DNA from: Setoptus koraiensis
Taxonomy: Eukaryota > Arthropoda
Direction: 5' to 3'
Assembly: GCA_048013815.1 (NCBI GenBank)
Contig: CM106585.1
Location: 17,856,001-17,920,000 of the forward strand
DNA: 64,000 nt
Position 1 is the stretch's first letter. Each line of letters opens with the position of its first letter. Under the pieces are notes generated by a model that was not told the origin of the DNA, searched no databases, and saw only the letters and a list, made by a program, of their open reading frames with translations. The position numbers were made by a program, and so were the translations under genes. Positions 1 through 9,788 of this stretch are shown in pieces.

Positions 1-216
1 ATCACTGATCGTAATGTTCTGAATGTGATACTAACTCGCGCCAAGCACGGTCTCATTATCATCGGCAACGCGGTGGCTTTGTCCAGCAGCCCCCTGCTAA
101 ATTCGTTCGTAAACTATTGTTCTGATGAGGACCTGCTTTACTCAGAATCGCTATCGAAAAATTCTCGGCCCGTCACATTAGATCAACTCATGGAGTGCAC
201 CATTGTAACTCAGTAA
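1..216 (+). CDS. C-terminal end of a family H SF1 helicase (cut by window edge)
   Basis: Reading from base 1 gives the last 71 residues of a UPF1/SEN1-like superfamily 1 helicase. Motif VI reads NVILTRAKHG, followed by the family tail IIIGNAVALSSSPLLN and a C-terminal SRPVTLDQL, both shared with the full copies further right. The upstream part lies outside the window, so whether this copy is whole cannot be judged. The visible part has no stop before TAA at 214-216. A polyA signal AATAAA lies at 247-252, so the 3'UTR would be short. Its closest relatives here are the copies at 1633 and 21750 and the pseudogene ending at 9788. Confidence 0.85.
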   Translation: MTDRNVLNVILTRAKHGLIIIGNAVALSSSPLLNSFVNYCSDEDLLYSESLSKNSRPVTLDQLMECTIVTQ

Positions 217-1632
217 TTGTTGCTTCGCCAAAGAAAACACTTCATAAATAAATTGAACATTCATGAGGCCGTGCCTTGCAGCGTCAGTCAGCTAAGTTGC
301 ATTTTGCGTATATTGTTGTTATCTTTTTCTCAGTTCAATCAAGCTCTGTACACTGCCTTATCATCTCTCGTTGTTGTTTTGCTCGCGATCATCAGATTGT
401 AACATGATGCTCTCAATCCAAATGTATAGGTTATAGTCTTTTTGTTCTCCCGGCGAATTTTGAAAGGGGAGGATTACAGCCGAGGAGAATCATCTTGGCC
501 TCAAATCAGGTAACGACTACCCTGGATTCAAGGGTATATATCAAAGTTGTAAGCAATCTAATCATACCTGTCATGTAGAGAACTGTGTATCATAAGATGA
601 AGTTCAATCGAGTAGAAAATCATCATTCTAAGATGATTGGTTGGCTATTGATTGAGGAACGCCAATCGGAAGTGAAAAGGCTCGAATGCAATCTAGTTGC
701 CGGCACATGTCACAAGCGACGTCACTTCGATCCCAATAAATATTTATATTTGAAGAAGTCAAGTAGTAGTCGAAACTGTGAGACTTTTGTGTTGCTTTAT
801 AACTGACCGTGTCCATTTGTTGACAGCAGCACCATGATTATGTTCATAACGGCTCCGATGATAGGTTATCATTAGATGCAGATGGCAGGCACTTATTTAC
901 GGAAGTAATTCTAGAATCACGTATATTTCGAAAACGAGACGGTTCGGAGTTAGTTCGGCGGAGCAAACTCCAAACCGGTAGCTTCACAATCCGCGAAGCC
1001 ATATTTCACGTGTAAAGGAGCCCGTGAGTTAAGTCTCAGTTCTTCACGAAAAAGACTTTATTCGATGAAGTTCGTTCACGTGAGAATAATGAGCGATTGA
1101 CAAATAAATGTTGATAAGTTGTACTTGTGAGTACATGAACTCCGTGATCCGACTCTGGATTCCAGAGTCTGGAATGCCTGAAACTCAAATGGTACTTGTG
1201 TGATCTCTAGTACACATGTAGGCACACTGCAGAGAGGCGAGGTCTTCTCAAGCACTACTTGCGCCTCGTCGGCGTCAAATTTCGGTCACAATCATCATTT
1301 GTTTCATTCGGATACATGTCCCGTGTTGAGCGGCTCAACTTGAGCCAACAATGTTGCAAGCTGGCCTGTAATGATGAAGCCGTTGTTTTCATGGCGTGCT
1401 TGTGACTTGTTGCATTGAACTTTCATATTGCGCGGACTTGGAAAAAAGAAGCACGCCGAGTTATTGTTCAAAACTTGTGATCCACGGGGACAATGAAGTG
1501 AAATTCTCATACCCTTGCATCAAGTCAATATTCCCGTAAATTAAAGTTTAATTATTAAACACATACTGGTATTCCGATTGTGTAATTCTGATTGCAAAAA
1601 TTCTCATTGCGGAATCTCAGTACCCTTAGCAA
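217..1632. repeat. Duplicated spacer between helicase copies
   Basis: There is no credible gene here. Bases 280-400 resemble the 3' flanks at about 9870-9970, 16140-16260 and 24200-24310. Bases 440-900 resemble 24,350-24,720. Bases 1015-1520 resemble 21,300-21,700 and, more loosely, 19,022-19,330, so this last part is the 5' flank that travels with family H genes. The short ORFs here are not conserved as proteins and are treated as chance. Confidence 0.6.
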
Positions 1633-4029
1633 ATGGACCCCATGACAAATGCAGCCCTTGTGTCAGTTCGCCTTAACATTCTAGTGAATCAGTCCGACGA
1701 GGCAATCGAGGAATTACAATTCGACGACTGCGAAGCAAACTCGGTCGACCTCGAAACACTGGAGCTTATTCTCAAGGCAGCACCCAATCTCACGTCACTC
1801 AAATTTACAAATCGAAAAGGACAGAATGTAATCAGGAGAATAGGGCCCGATGCTCACTACATCATAACAGACAATTGTTCGAAATTGATAAGCCTCGACG
1901 TGTCTGGGGTGTCAATCGCTCCAACTGAGCTCTCATCGATTAGGACGAAATGTAATCAAATAACAACACTGAAAGTAACTGAAAGTAAACTGGATGACCC
2001 AGGAGAGCTGCAAATTCTCAGACGTACCGGGTATACAGACAGACGCATACACATTACTTCGACACCAGAAAAAGAAGCTGACGCAGTATCGAGAGAGGAA
2101 ACTCAATTGACGGATGAACTGTCATCCGCTCATGGCTATGATTGGCTTACAAGAGACCTTAGTGACTTTGATCAAACAGTGACAGAAATAGAATGGGGTG
2201 ATGTTTCGAATGGATGTTACAAAGATTGCATCGCGTCAATGAGAATAGATGAATCGTTCCTTCAAGATTTAGACAAATACTCCGAGTTGGAATTGTTCCA
2301 ATGCAATCGAGTTGGCGAGGCGATATGGTCAGAAGGTTGTTGGTTCTATCGTTGCGATCATCCAAGTTCTAGCGGCCATCTCTGCGTTGTATTCAAGAAT
2401 GTACCAGACAACTTCACAACATATTACATGCATAACGTATCGAAGCGACCTGAATGTATATTCAAATTAACTAATCTCAAGCTCCACAAAATACATCGAA
2501 AAAAGAGAGATACTCTGAATGCACTGAAACGAATTTCTTTTGACTATCTGTTGCGTTCAATTATTCTTGCACAAGAAGATAAATACAGTACATTAGGAAG
2601 AAGAAACACGTTGAAATCTGCATCGATAGACAAGGCGAAGTTAGACAATGATTTAAGTCCGCTCAATGGTGATCAGATTCTGGCAATCAACAACTCATTG
2701 TGTAATAGAGTCAGTCTAATCATGGGACCTCCTGGTACAGGCAAGACTTACACTTCGGCCTTGCTGGCTCTCAAATTATTCAAGACGAGAATCTCTAGAA
2801 ACTCAAAGATACTTGTTTGTGCATCAAGTGATGCAGCCATCGATAGCATTGCAGATTTGATCCATGAAAACGGGCAGCTCACACTGGTTAAGTTCGGTGA
2901 TGGGATCAATTCGAAACCCTATTGCCTGCATGTGGCTCTACGAAGCATGGCAGATCACGGCGAACAATGTAGCGAAGAACTGTGGGAAGGTCTCAAGAGG
3001 ATCATCCTAAAGGAGAGGCAGGTGATTTGTTGCACTTGTAATAATATTCCTGATTTGATCTCATACGGTCCCTTCATATTTGATTCTGTGATTCTCGATG
3101 ATTGCAATCAGACCGATCTGACTGAAGGCCTGTTAGTTCTGCAAACATTGCCAAGACGTATTGTGCTTGTGGGTGAAGACCGTCTACTGTACAATAAGCT
3201 CCACAGCAAAGTCATAGGTGCAGGTTTCAAGCCGTCCAAGTTATCTATGCAATACCGAATGCATCCAGAGATAGCAAATCTTCGTAGCGAACACCGCAAT
3301 CAATATTCGTCGACGAAAGACGGCGTCTTATCCATGGACAGGCAATGGACCGGCAGAAAAGGCGAATGTCCATTCCCCAGCACCGACAGGCCCATTTATT
3401 TTCACTGCCACAATTCGGAGGAAAGTTCGAGAGATGGAGGGATGTCATGGATCAATGAAGGAGAAGTCGACGATGTTGTGGCCACAATCCAAGTTCTACT
3501 CTCGAGAGGTGTCAAGAGCAGTGAGATTGGGGTAATAACTTTTTTTGAGGATCAAAGGACTATCATCAGAGACCGAACGATGTCAATAGACTCCAAGGGA
3601 GAGATGAGCAAAAGGGACAGCTCAGCCGATCATATTGATTGTGGGATTGATTTGGATCATAAGATGAGTCCAAATGACAAAATTATTGTAGACGATGTCA
3701 TAGATGTGGACACTGTTGACGCTTTTCGAAATCGCGACAAAAACTACATCATCGTTTCATTTGTTAGGTCAAAAGAGTGCGCTGATCTCATAATTGGTCG
3801 GAGTGTTCGGAATTTGATGCTATCTCGAGCCAAGTACGGTCTCATTTTCATTGGCAACGCGGTGGCTTTGTCCAGCTGTCCCATGCTAATTTCGTTTATA
3901 AACTATTGTTCTGATCGGGGCCTGCTTTACTCAGAATTGTTATCGAAAAATTCTCAGCCTGTCACATGGGACCGGGCCAAGAGAGCCATTGTACCTGTGA
4001 GTGCCTCGCAAACGAAAAAACCTTATTAA
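1633..4029 (+). CDS. LRR-like plus UPF1-type SF1 helicase with altered catalytic motifs
   Basis: An intact 798-residue frame starting at an ATG. Residues about 30-150 form a leucine-rich-like segment (DLETLELIL, LTSLKFTN, LISLDVSGVSIAPTEL). The helicase core follows: Walker A GPPGTGKT at 365-372, motif II DDCNQ at 489-493 in place of DECSQ, motif III GEDRLLY at 514-520 in place of GDDNQLGP, then QYRMHPEIA. Motif V reads DTVDAFRNRD from residue 693, without the Gln-Gly pair found in the 28196 and 31463 copies, and motif VI reads LSRAKYG. UPF1-family proteins use motifs II, III and V for ATP hydrolysis and coupling, so this copy may bind ATP but is inferred to be weak or inactive as a motor. 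It lacks the F-box and membrane anchor of its paralogues. The stop at 4027-4029 overlaps AATAAA at 4028-4033. Confidence 0.85.
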   Translation: MDPMTNAALVSVRLNILVNQSDEAIEELQFDDCEANSVDLETLELILKAAPNLTSLKFTNRKGQNVIRRIGPDAHYIITDNCSKLISLDVSGVSIAPTELSSIRTKCNQITTLKVTESKLDDPGELQILRRTGYTDRRIHITSTPEKEADAVSREETQLTDELSSAHGYDWLTRDLSDFDQTVTEIEWGDVSNGCYKDCIASMRIDESFLQDLDKYSELELFQCNRVGEAIWSEGCWFYRCDHPSSSGHLCVVFKNVPDNFTTYYMHNVSKRPECIFKLTNLKLHKIHRKKRDTLNALKRISFDYLLRSIILAQEDKYSTLGRRNTLKSASIDKAKLDNDLSPLNGDQILAINNSLCNRVSLIMGPPGTGKTYTSALLALKLFKTRISRNSKILVCASSDAAIDSIADLIHENGQLTLVKFGDGINSKPYCLHVALRSMADHGEQCSEELWEGLKRIILKERQVICCTCNNIPDLISYGPFIFDSVILDDCNQTDLTEGLLVLQTLPRRIVLVGEDRLLYNKLHSKVIGAGFKPSKLSMQYRMHPEIANLRSEHRNQYSSTKDGVLSMDRQWTGRKGECPFPSTDRPIYFHCHNSEESSRDGGMSWINEGEVDDVVATIQVLLSRGVKSSEIGVITFFEDQRTIIRDRTMSIDSKGEMSKRDSSADHIDCGIDLDHKMSPNDKIIVDDVIDVDTVDAFRNRDKNYIIVSFVRSKECADLIIGRSVRNLMLSRAKYGLIFIGNAVALSSCPMLISFINYCSDRGLLYSELLSKNSQPVTWDRAKRAIVPVSASQTKKPY

Positions 4030-4061
4030 TAAATCGAACACACATTGAACACTGCAGTAAA

Positions 4062-4366
4062 AATTCCATCCGATAGATTTGTGCCGAATAAGCCATCCTC
4101 TTGACATTATAAATGCGAGAAAAAAACATCCGAAGGCGACGAGGCATCCCAAGGGGTCTTTCCCGTTTAGTGTTTAGAGGGGCCCAACTACGTCCGCCGA
4201 TTGCCCAATTGGCGTTTTCACTGCGATCATTGCTGGCTTGTATGATATGATTTTAGCCCAAGCTATTCGTTTGCAGCAGGTGAAAAGAATCACAAAAGCT
4301 GAACGACAAAACAAAGCGGATGCGACATTGCAACTGTTGGGTGAACTACTGCAATGGACGGATTAG
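4062..4366 (+). pseudogene. Relic of a family P serine-protease homologue
   Basis: Broken reading frames match the intact P genes in order. First comes RFVPNKPSS and a GDEA...FP segment, matching the activation region of the 25720 copy. Next is a TAADC-like stretch near 4195, matching the active-site His region. Then LYDM...QQVKRITKAERQNKADATLQLL and LLQWTD match the stretch around the catalytic Asp. Stops and frame changes interrupt it, and both the signal-peptide end and the C-terminal half are missing. It lies directly between the helicase at 1633 and the intact P gene at 4651, so it marks an extra, decayed copy in the array. Confidence 0.65.
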
Positions 4367-4650
4367 CCAAAACGCTCAATGTATTGTGGAAAAATCTTCG
4401 ATCGTTGGTGAGAGCAAGAGTTGATCAAGCTTTTACTTCAAGTTGATCAGTCAACAGTTTCGATAGAAAAAAATATTACAGTTTTGGCCTGGGAGTGCGA
4501 TTGATGCCAACTGAAAAGTATCATATTACCATTGCAGGCATTTATATCAGAGTCTCAGCTCTGAAAACAGGCCGCAGAGAGTGGATCGATTTGTTGATCA
4601 ATAGACCTTTGGATAGATGCACAGACAGAAAGCTTCAGACATCCGAAAAG
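4367..4650 (+). promoter_or_regulatory. 5' flank of the first family P gene
   Basis: This stretch is shared with the 5' flanks of the other P genes (TTGATCAAGCTTTTACTT, GTTTCGATAGAAAAAAATAT, GAGTGCGA). The initiator-like TCAGYC seen at the other copies is altered here. P1 alone has gained an in-frame ATG at 4504; the equivalent triplet in the other copies is TTG, which argues that translation normally begins further down, at 4651. Confidence 0.45.
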
Positions 4651-5733
4651 ATGGCTCTCTTGCTTTTGCAGAAACTTCTCTTTGTCGCAACGTGTCTCAC
4701 ATTGGCGATTTTAGTTTTGACACCCGATGAACAGTCTGCAAAAGGTGCTGTAGAACATTTAGAGCGAACGCACAGAACGGAATATGGCGATATTGAGTTT
4801 TATAAAGCGAAAAAACATATCAAGTCACCAGCGGCTCGAGGTGTGGGAGACAGAAAAAAACGCATACCGAAAGCTAAGCGAGATAACGATTTTCAGGTCA
4901 AGTGTGGTATAAATGCTAATCCCGCTAGTGATAGATGGATACCGAATAAGCCTCCGCCCTCTACAGGTAAGAAAAGAATTACCAGAGGCCAGGCGACAAA
5001 TGAAGGCGATTTTCCGTGGTTAGTGTATATAGGAACGCTATCTGCCGATGGAATGCCTATTAAATTGGAATGTGGTGGCACAATCATATATGAGCGAATT
5101 GTGTTGACGGCCGCCTACTGCCCAATTTCCGAAAACACTGTAGTCATTGCCGGCATGTGGGATTTAAAGGCGAGCATTCCTAATTCTAGACAACAACACA
5201 GAAAAGTAGCACGATTCGATCGACACAAGAGCCTAGATGTAGCATTGCTACTGTTGGATGAAGCGCTGGACTGGACAGATTATGTTAGACCTGCTTGCTT
5301 GCCACCATGGCCGGGGTCAGACCACACTCTAGAGGAAGGCACAGAGGTCACTATAGCCGGCTGGGGACTTACGGAACCGGGAAAAGATGGCAAAGGACGC
5401 TTTCCAGCTACAGCAAGAGCTGCTATTGTGAAAATCCAACCCGAACAATCATGCCTCCGTTTTCCAGAGCTCAAGAAATTCTACGATCACGCATCTCATT
5501 TTTGTTCACATCCACAGGAATTCCATGATGAAAAATATCCTGCAGGAGTGTGCGATGGTGATAAAGGTGGACCAGCGTTTTATGTCAGAAATGGTGTCTG
5601 GGAGGTTCATGGCGTAATATTCGGCGGAACGTGCCATGGCCTAACCGGTTATTCAAGAGTGACTTTATTACTGGATTGGATCGATACATTTAAAACTCTT
5701 CATGCCGGTACGAAGCCAGAACATAATGATTAA
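4651..5733 (+). CDS. Secreted serine-protease homologue P1 (catalytically altered)
   Basis: A 360-residue protein. The start was chosen because it opens a clear signal peptide (hydrophobic residues 3-23) that is conserved in all seven copies; an in-frame ATG lies 49 codons upstream. After a basic pro-segment, a linker Cys (CGIN, residue 85) precedes the chymotrypsin-fold domain, whose activation-type site is RITRGQ near 109. Triad positions are Tyr156 (TAAYC instead of TAAHC), Asp196 (DVALLLLD) and Lys305 (GDKGGP instead of GDSGGP). Two of the three catalytic residues are gone, so it should be proteolytically inactive. S1 homologues of this kind (SPHs) in arthropods act as cofactors or binding proteins in immune cascades; that role is inference here. 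The fold residues (Cys pairs, AGWG, RPACLP) are kept. Confidence 0.88.
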   Translation: MALLLLQKLLFVATCLTLAILVLTPDEQSAKGAVEHLERTHRTEYGDIEFYKAKKHIKSPAARGVGDRKKRIPKAKRDNDFQVKCGINANPASDRWIPNKPPPSTGKKRITRGQATNEGDFPWLVYIGTLSADGMPIKLECGGTIIYERIVLTAAYCPISENTVVIAGMWDLKASIPNSRQQHRKVARFDRHKSLDVALLLLDEALDWTDYVRPACLPPWPGSDHTLEEGTEVTIAGWGLTEPGKDGKGRFPATARAAIVKIQPEQSCLRFPELKKFYDHASHFCSHPQEFHDEKYPAGVCDGDKGGPAFYVRNGVWEVHGVIFGGTCHGLTGYSRVTLLLDWIDTFKTLHAGTKPEHND

Positions 5734-5756
5734 AAGAACTTGATCCACAACCAGAC

Positions 5757-6122
5757 ATTTGGAGATTTTTTATTTTTATTTAAATCAGCCAGCTGTGGAG
5801 CCATGGTTAAAATCAAATCCGTGGTCTAAATGTTTTTTTTTATTTAAATCATGGTTTCTATGCTTTTTTTTTGCGAACGATTTTAACCGACCATTGTAAT
5901 CAATTGCAATTCGTTAAAATCACACACTGGCCTGCTCAATGGAAAAATCGAATCAAAACCATGTTGATTTTAATCAAACCAATGAAAACCATTAAGACCG
6001 TGATTTAAATCACATATTCTTAATAGCGACCAGATTTTTATTGATTGAAACCATTGATTTAAATCAAATGATTTAAATCGTGATTCAAATCAAATGATTT
6101 ATATCAAAAAAATCTTCACTCT
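5757..6122. mobile_element. MITE-like insertion with TTTAAATCA repeats
   Basis: This is an AT-rich, non-coding block dense in ATTTAAATCA and GATTTAAATC motifs. The two ends are loosely inverted copies: GGAGATTTTTTATTTTTATTTAAATCA at the left against the reverse of TGATTTATATCAAAAAAATCTTC at the right. The 3' flank of P2 (about 7880-8050) matches DNA on the far side of this block (about 6160-6330), so the block interrupts the P1 3' flank. Repeated TTTAAATC subterminal motifs are common in small hAT-like elements, but I see no clear target-site duplication, so the family is uncertain and the ends are approximate. Confidence 0.5.
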
Positions 6123-6780
6123 ACGAAGATAGCACATCGCAGCGATACGAGTCATACGATGAGCAGTCCTCAACCAAACTGTGACCGATGACCATTATAT
6201 ATCTGGCAGATCTTCGATGCGGAGATCGTCAGTCTACTGAGTAGAATCTACTCTGTTAGTTATCGCAAATAGCAGCGGCGACTGGGCTAGCAATGAGGTA
6301 TTTCCAAGAATGTTACAACTCAGAGGACTGGCAGCCATTTTATAATGACAGTTTCGTATTCATCAGTTTTTCTCTCAGTTTTAACATGAAATGCACCTCG
6401 ATGGTGGCTAATTATATCTATCTATTAATATATCAATCTAATTATAACTATCTAATTGATGCGTCAGTCTGGTTCATCAAGTAGCGATGTTCTAGCCAAG
6501 GAGCTCAATGTATTGTAGGAAAATCTTCGATCGCTGATGTGAGCAAGGGTTGAGTAGGTTTTTACTTGCATTAGATCAGGCAACGGTGTTGGTAAAAAGA
6601 CGTATTGCGGCTTTCAGCCAGAGAGTGCGATAATTGCCAACTGAAAAGTATCTTATTACCATTGCAGGCATTTGGAACAGAGTCTCAGCTCAGAAAACAG
6701 GCCGCAGAGAGTGGATCGATCTGTTGATCAATAGACCTTTGGATAGATTCACAGACAGAAAGCTTAAGACATCCGAAAAG
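6123..6780 (+). promoter_or_regulatory. P1 3' flank continued and 5' flank of P2
   Basis: Bases 6160-6330 (ATATCTGGCAGATCTTCGATG, then CAATGAGG and CCAAGAATGTTACAACTCAGAG) are the displaced 3' flank of P1, matching the region after P2. Bases 6485-6780 are the P-family 5' block, with an initiator-like TCAGCC at 6614-6619 about 165 bases before the chosen ATG. The stretch between them holds nothing recognisable. Confidence 0.5.
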
Positions 6781-7878
6781 ATGGCTCTCTTGCTTTTGCA
6801 GAAAATTCTCGTTGTCGCAACATGTGTCACATTGGCGATTTTAGTTTTGACACCCGATGAACAGTTTGCAACAAGTGCTGTAGAACATTTAGAGCGAACG
6901 CACAGAACGGAATATGGCGACATTGAATTGTACAAAGCGAAAAAACATATCAAGTCATCAGAGGCTCGAGGTATGCAAGATAAAAAATCGCGCAAACCGA
7001 TTGATGCAAAAATTAACAAGTTTGATATCATGTGCGGCGTACCTGAGAATCCCGTTAGTGAAAGATTTATACCGAATAAGGACAAACCAACCTATAAAGG
7101 CAAGCAAAGAATTTCCGGAGACGTAGGAGTGGCACCTCAAGAGGATTTTCCGTGGTTAGTGTTTCTAGGATCGCAAGCTCCAGATCGACCTGGACTTCAA
7201 GTATTATGTGGTGGCACAATCATACATGAGCAAGTTATCTTGACATCTAGCCGAACTTGTCCAATCAGCAAAAACACCGTGGTCGTTGCCGGTGAACATG
7301 ATATATCCGATCCATATCCTAACGAACGGAAACAATACAGAAAGATAAAAAAAGTACAACGACACAAAATCGAAGATGTGGCATTGCTACTGTTAGATAG
7401 ACCACTGAATTGGACAAATTATGTTAGACCTGCTTGCTTGCCACCATGGACAGGAAAAGAAGATCTTGGGCACCTATTGAGCGAAACGGAAGTCACTATA
7501 GCTGGTTGGGGAGCTTCGTATTTTGAAGATGGAAAAGGAAAGTATCCGAGTTTAACGAGAGCTGCCGTTGTGCCAATAAAGGATGAAGCATTTTGCCAGA
7601 GCGAGGTCAACAAAATGAATAACGGAAAATACAATCATTATTCTAATTTTTGTACATACCTTTGGATCCGCTGGGACCCTAATCAGTCAGCCTGCCCTTA
7701 TGATTCAGGTGGACCGGCGTTATATGTCAGAAATCGTCGCTGGGAAGTGTATGGCGTAATATCCTGGGGAAAATGCGAAGGCGTAACCGTTTATACTAGG
7801 GTGACCATATTAATAGACTGGATTGAGAAGTTTAAAGTTACTCATCATGTTGCGAATGCCGGAAACAGACAGCGGTAG
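6781..7878 (+). CDS. Secreted serine-protease homologue P2 (keeps Ser and Asp, lacks His)
   Basis: A 365-residue paralogue, most like P1 in its leader and body. The signal peptide is at 3-23, a linker Cys (CGVPEN) at 85, and the S1 domain runs from about 110 (RISGDVG) to about 355. It is the only copy with an intact DSGGP (Ser309), and Asp199 is present (EDVALLLLD). The active-site His segment reads TSSRTC, one residue longer than TAAHC and with no His. S1 catalysis needs His57 as the general base, so activity is not expected. Because it keeps two of three triad residues, it may stand closest to an active ancestor. The 3' flank carries AATAAA at 8132-8137 inside GTGCTAAATAAATCTTGC, a polyA context shared with P3-P6. 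Confidence 0.88.
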   Translation: MALLLLQKILVVATCVTLAILVLTPDEQFATSAVEHLERTHRTEYGDIELYKAKKHIKSSEARGMQDKKSRKPIDAKINKFDIMCGVPENPVSERFIPNKDKPTYKGKQRISGDVGVAPQEDFPWLVFLGSQAPDRPGLQVLCGGTIIHEQVILTSSRTCPISKNTVVVAGEHDISDPYPNERKQYRKIKKVQRHKIEDVALLLLDRPLNWTNYVRPACLPPWTGKEDLGHLLSETEVTIAGWGASYFEDGKGKYPSLTRAAVVPIKDEAFCQSEVNKMNNGKYNHYSNFCTYLWIRWDPNQSACPYDSGGPALYVRNRRWEVYGVISWGKCEGVTVYTRVTILIDWIEKFKVTHHVANAGNRQR

Positions 7879-8607
7879 GAGTTATTCAACAGGCGGACTC
7901 TTAACAAATCATGATTGACAATCATTAGTTCTTGTTGGCTATATCTGGCAGATTTTTGACGCGGATGTCGTCAGTCGTCTACTTTGTGAATTATCGCGTA
8001 AAGCGGGCTCGACAGGGTTGGCCATGAGGCATCTCCAAGAATGTTATAACTCAGAGCGATCAATTCGTGCATATATTGTGCTTCTTTCTCTCTACTCACT
8101 TGTGCGCACAGCTTCTCAATCCTTCGTGCTAAATAAATCTTGCTGCAAATAAATTCTTAATGAATTAACAAACTATTCGAGGTTGAGTTTATCTCGGCGA
8201 ACAAAAGTTACAAATCCGTTTTCATTTGGTGAATCTTAAGTAGACTGGGCTGGACAATGCGACGTTCCGGTAATCTGACCGGATGGGTGGTGCTTGTATC
8301 GGGCAGTATTCTATGTGAGTGATTCCGTTCTTCATGGAAATTGATGCATGCTCACAAAAACTATGGAGTTGAACTGGACACTAGACGTCTAGCACTACTT
8401 TATTGTGTCACTAGTTAGATCACGGGGGTATTCATGTTTTTTATCACTGTCCGTAATATATCCAATGTGATGCGTGATCAAGCTCGACACCGCAACAACA
8501 TAATGGCCAGCGCACTTGCTGCTAGGAACAATCGTTCGGCGAATTCGTAGCTCGAATATTGCTCTAGTGGTGGCTTGCGGCACTAACAACTTGTCAGTGA
8601 GTGACGA
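7879..8607. repeat. P2 3' flank and duplicated spacer
   Basis: Bases 7880-8160 are the P-family 3' flank, with the polyA signal at 8132-8137. Bases 8160-8300 (AAACTATTCGAGG, AGTAGACTGGGCTGGACAATG, GACATT-like, CTGACCGGATGGGTGG) are a diverged copy of the block that follows P3-P6. I see nothing gene-like in 8300-8600. Confidence 0.5.
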
Positions 8608-9788
8608 TTGCCCGACAAACCGGAAACTTTTGATACGTTCGACCCGCTGACCGAGTTATTGCCCGATTCGAAACCCTACGACCTCGATGTGGCTGAATGG
8701 AGCATGGCGACTAATGACGTCAATGGAATATATGGAGAGGAAGATAGGAAAAGGCAAAGGAAAGAACAGGATGAAAGTCGCAAGAAGTTAATCCTCAAGG
8801 ATATACAGGTAATTTGTTGCACTTACAATGACATTCTTGAACTGATCACATATGGTCCCTTTTTGTTTGATTCTATAATTGCTGATGATTGCAGCCAGAC
8901 CAACCTCGCTGATAGCATATTAGTTCTGCAAACTTTGCCAAGACGTATTGTGCTTGTGGGTGAAGAGGAGCCGATTGAAGAAGATATCCCGACGAAAGAA
9001 CACAGCTGTTCGAAAGGAGTTCTCCTCAGCAAAGTCTTAGGTGCAGGGTTTGAGCCGATAATGCTTGATGTTCAATACCGGATGCATCCAGAGATAGCAA
9101 CTTTTTCCAACAGATACTTTTACCGAGGAAAGATACAAAACGGTATTCAAGCAAGCGACAGACAATGGACAGGCACAATAGGTGGATGTCCATTTCCCAA
9201 GCCTGATGAGCTTATTTATTTTCAGTGCCACGATTCAGAGGGAAGCTCGAGAGATGGAGGGATATCAAGGATCAATGACGGAGAAGTTGACGCTGTTGTG
9301 GCCACAATTCAAGTATTGCTCTCGAGAGGCATAAAGAAGCATGAAATCTGGATGATAACACCATTTGAAGATCAAAGCAATATCATCAGAGAACTATCGT
9401 GGTCTTTATACTCCAAGGGAAAGATATGCAAGAGGGACGATTCCGATATGGAGCCTATAGTGGCAAAATTATTGTAGACCATGTAGATGTGAGCACTGCT
9501 GGCGCCTTACGAAATTGCGAGAAAAACTATATCATCGTGTCACTCGTTAGATCAAAAGAGTGCTCTGATTTCATCATGGACCGAAATGTTTTGAATGAGA
9601 TGCTAACTCGAGCAAAATACGGTCTCATTGTCATCGGCAACGCGGTGGCCTTATGCAGCAGTCCATTGCTGAATCTCTTTATAAACGATCGGTCCAATCG
9701 TGGCCTGCTTTACTCAGAATTGTTATCAGAGAATTCTCGGCCCGTCACATTAGCTGAGCTCAGGAGGGGCACAATTGTAACTCCGTGA
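8608..9788 (+). pseudogene. Family H helicase pseudogene, 5'-truncated and frameshifted
   Basis: The recognisable part begins near 8665 with a segment matching NSKPYCLHVALRSMA of the 1633 copy. It continues through DIQVICCTYND, motif II DDCSQ, motif III GEEEPIEED, QYRMHPEIA, FYRGKIQNGIQASDRQWTG and motif IV ITPFEDQ. Walker A and the whole leucine-rich N-terminus are absent. The frame breaks near 9450-9475 and resumes in the next frame with DVSTAGALRNCEKNYIIVS (motif V) and LTRAKYG (motif VI), ending at 9788. No credible ATG precedes the homologous part. Its sequence resembles the 15,340-16,150 relic most closely (both carry EEEPIEEDIP), so those two form a subfamily. Confidence 0.8.

Noticed and set aside
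4495-4650. N-terminal extension of P1 (and 6634-6780 of P2)
   Set aside because: It is open in frame, but the other copies have stops or no ATG there, and it would bury the conserved signal peptide. It is treated as 5'UTR.
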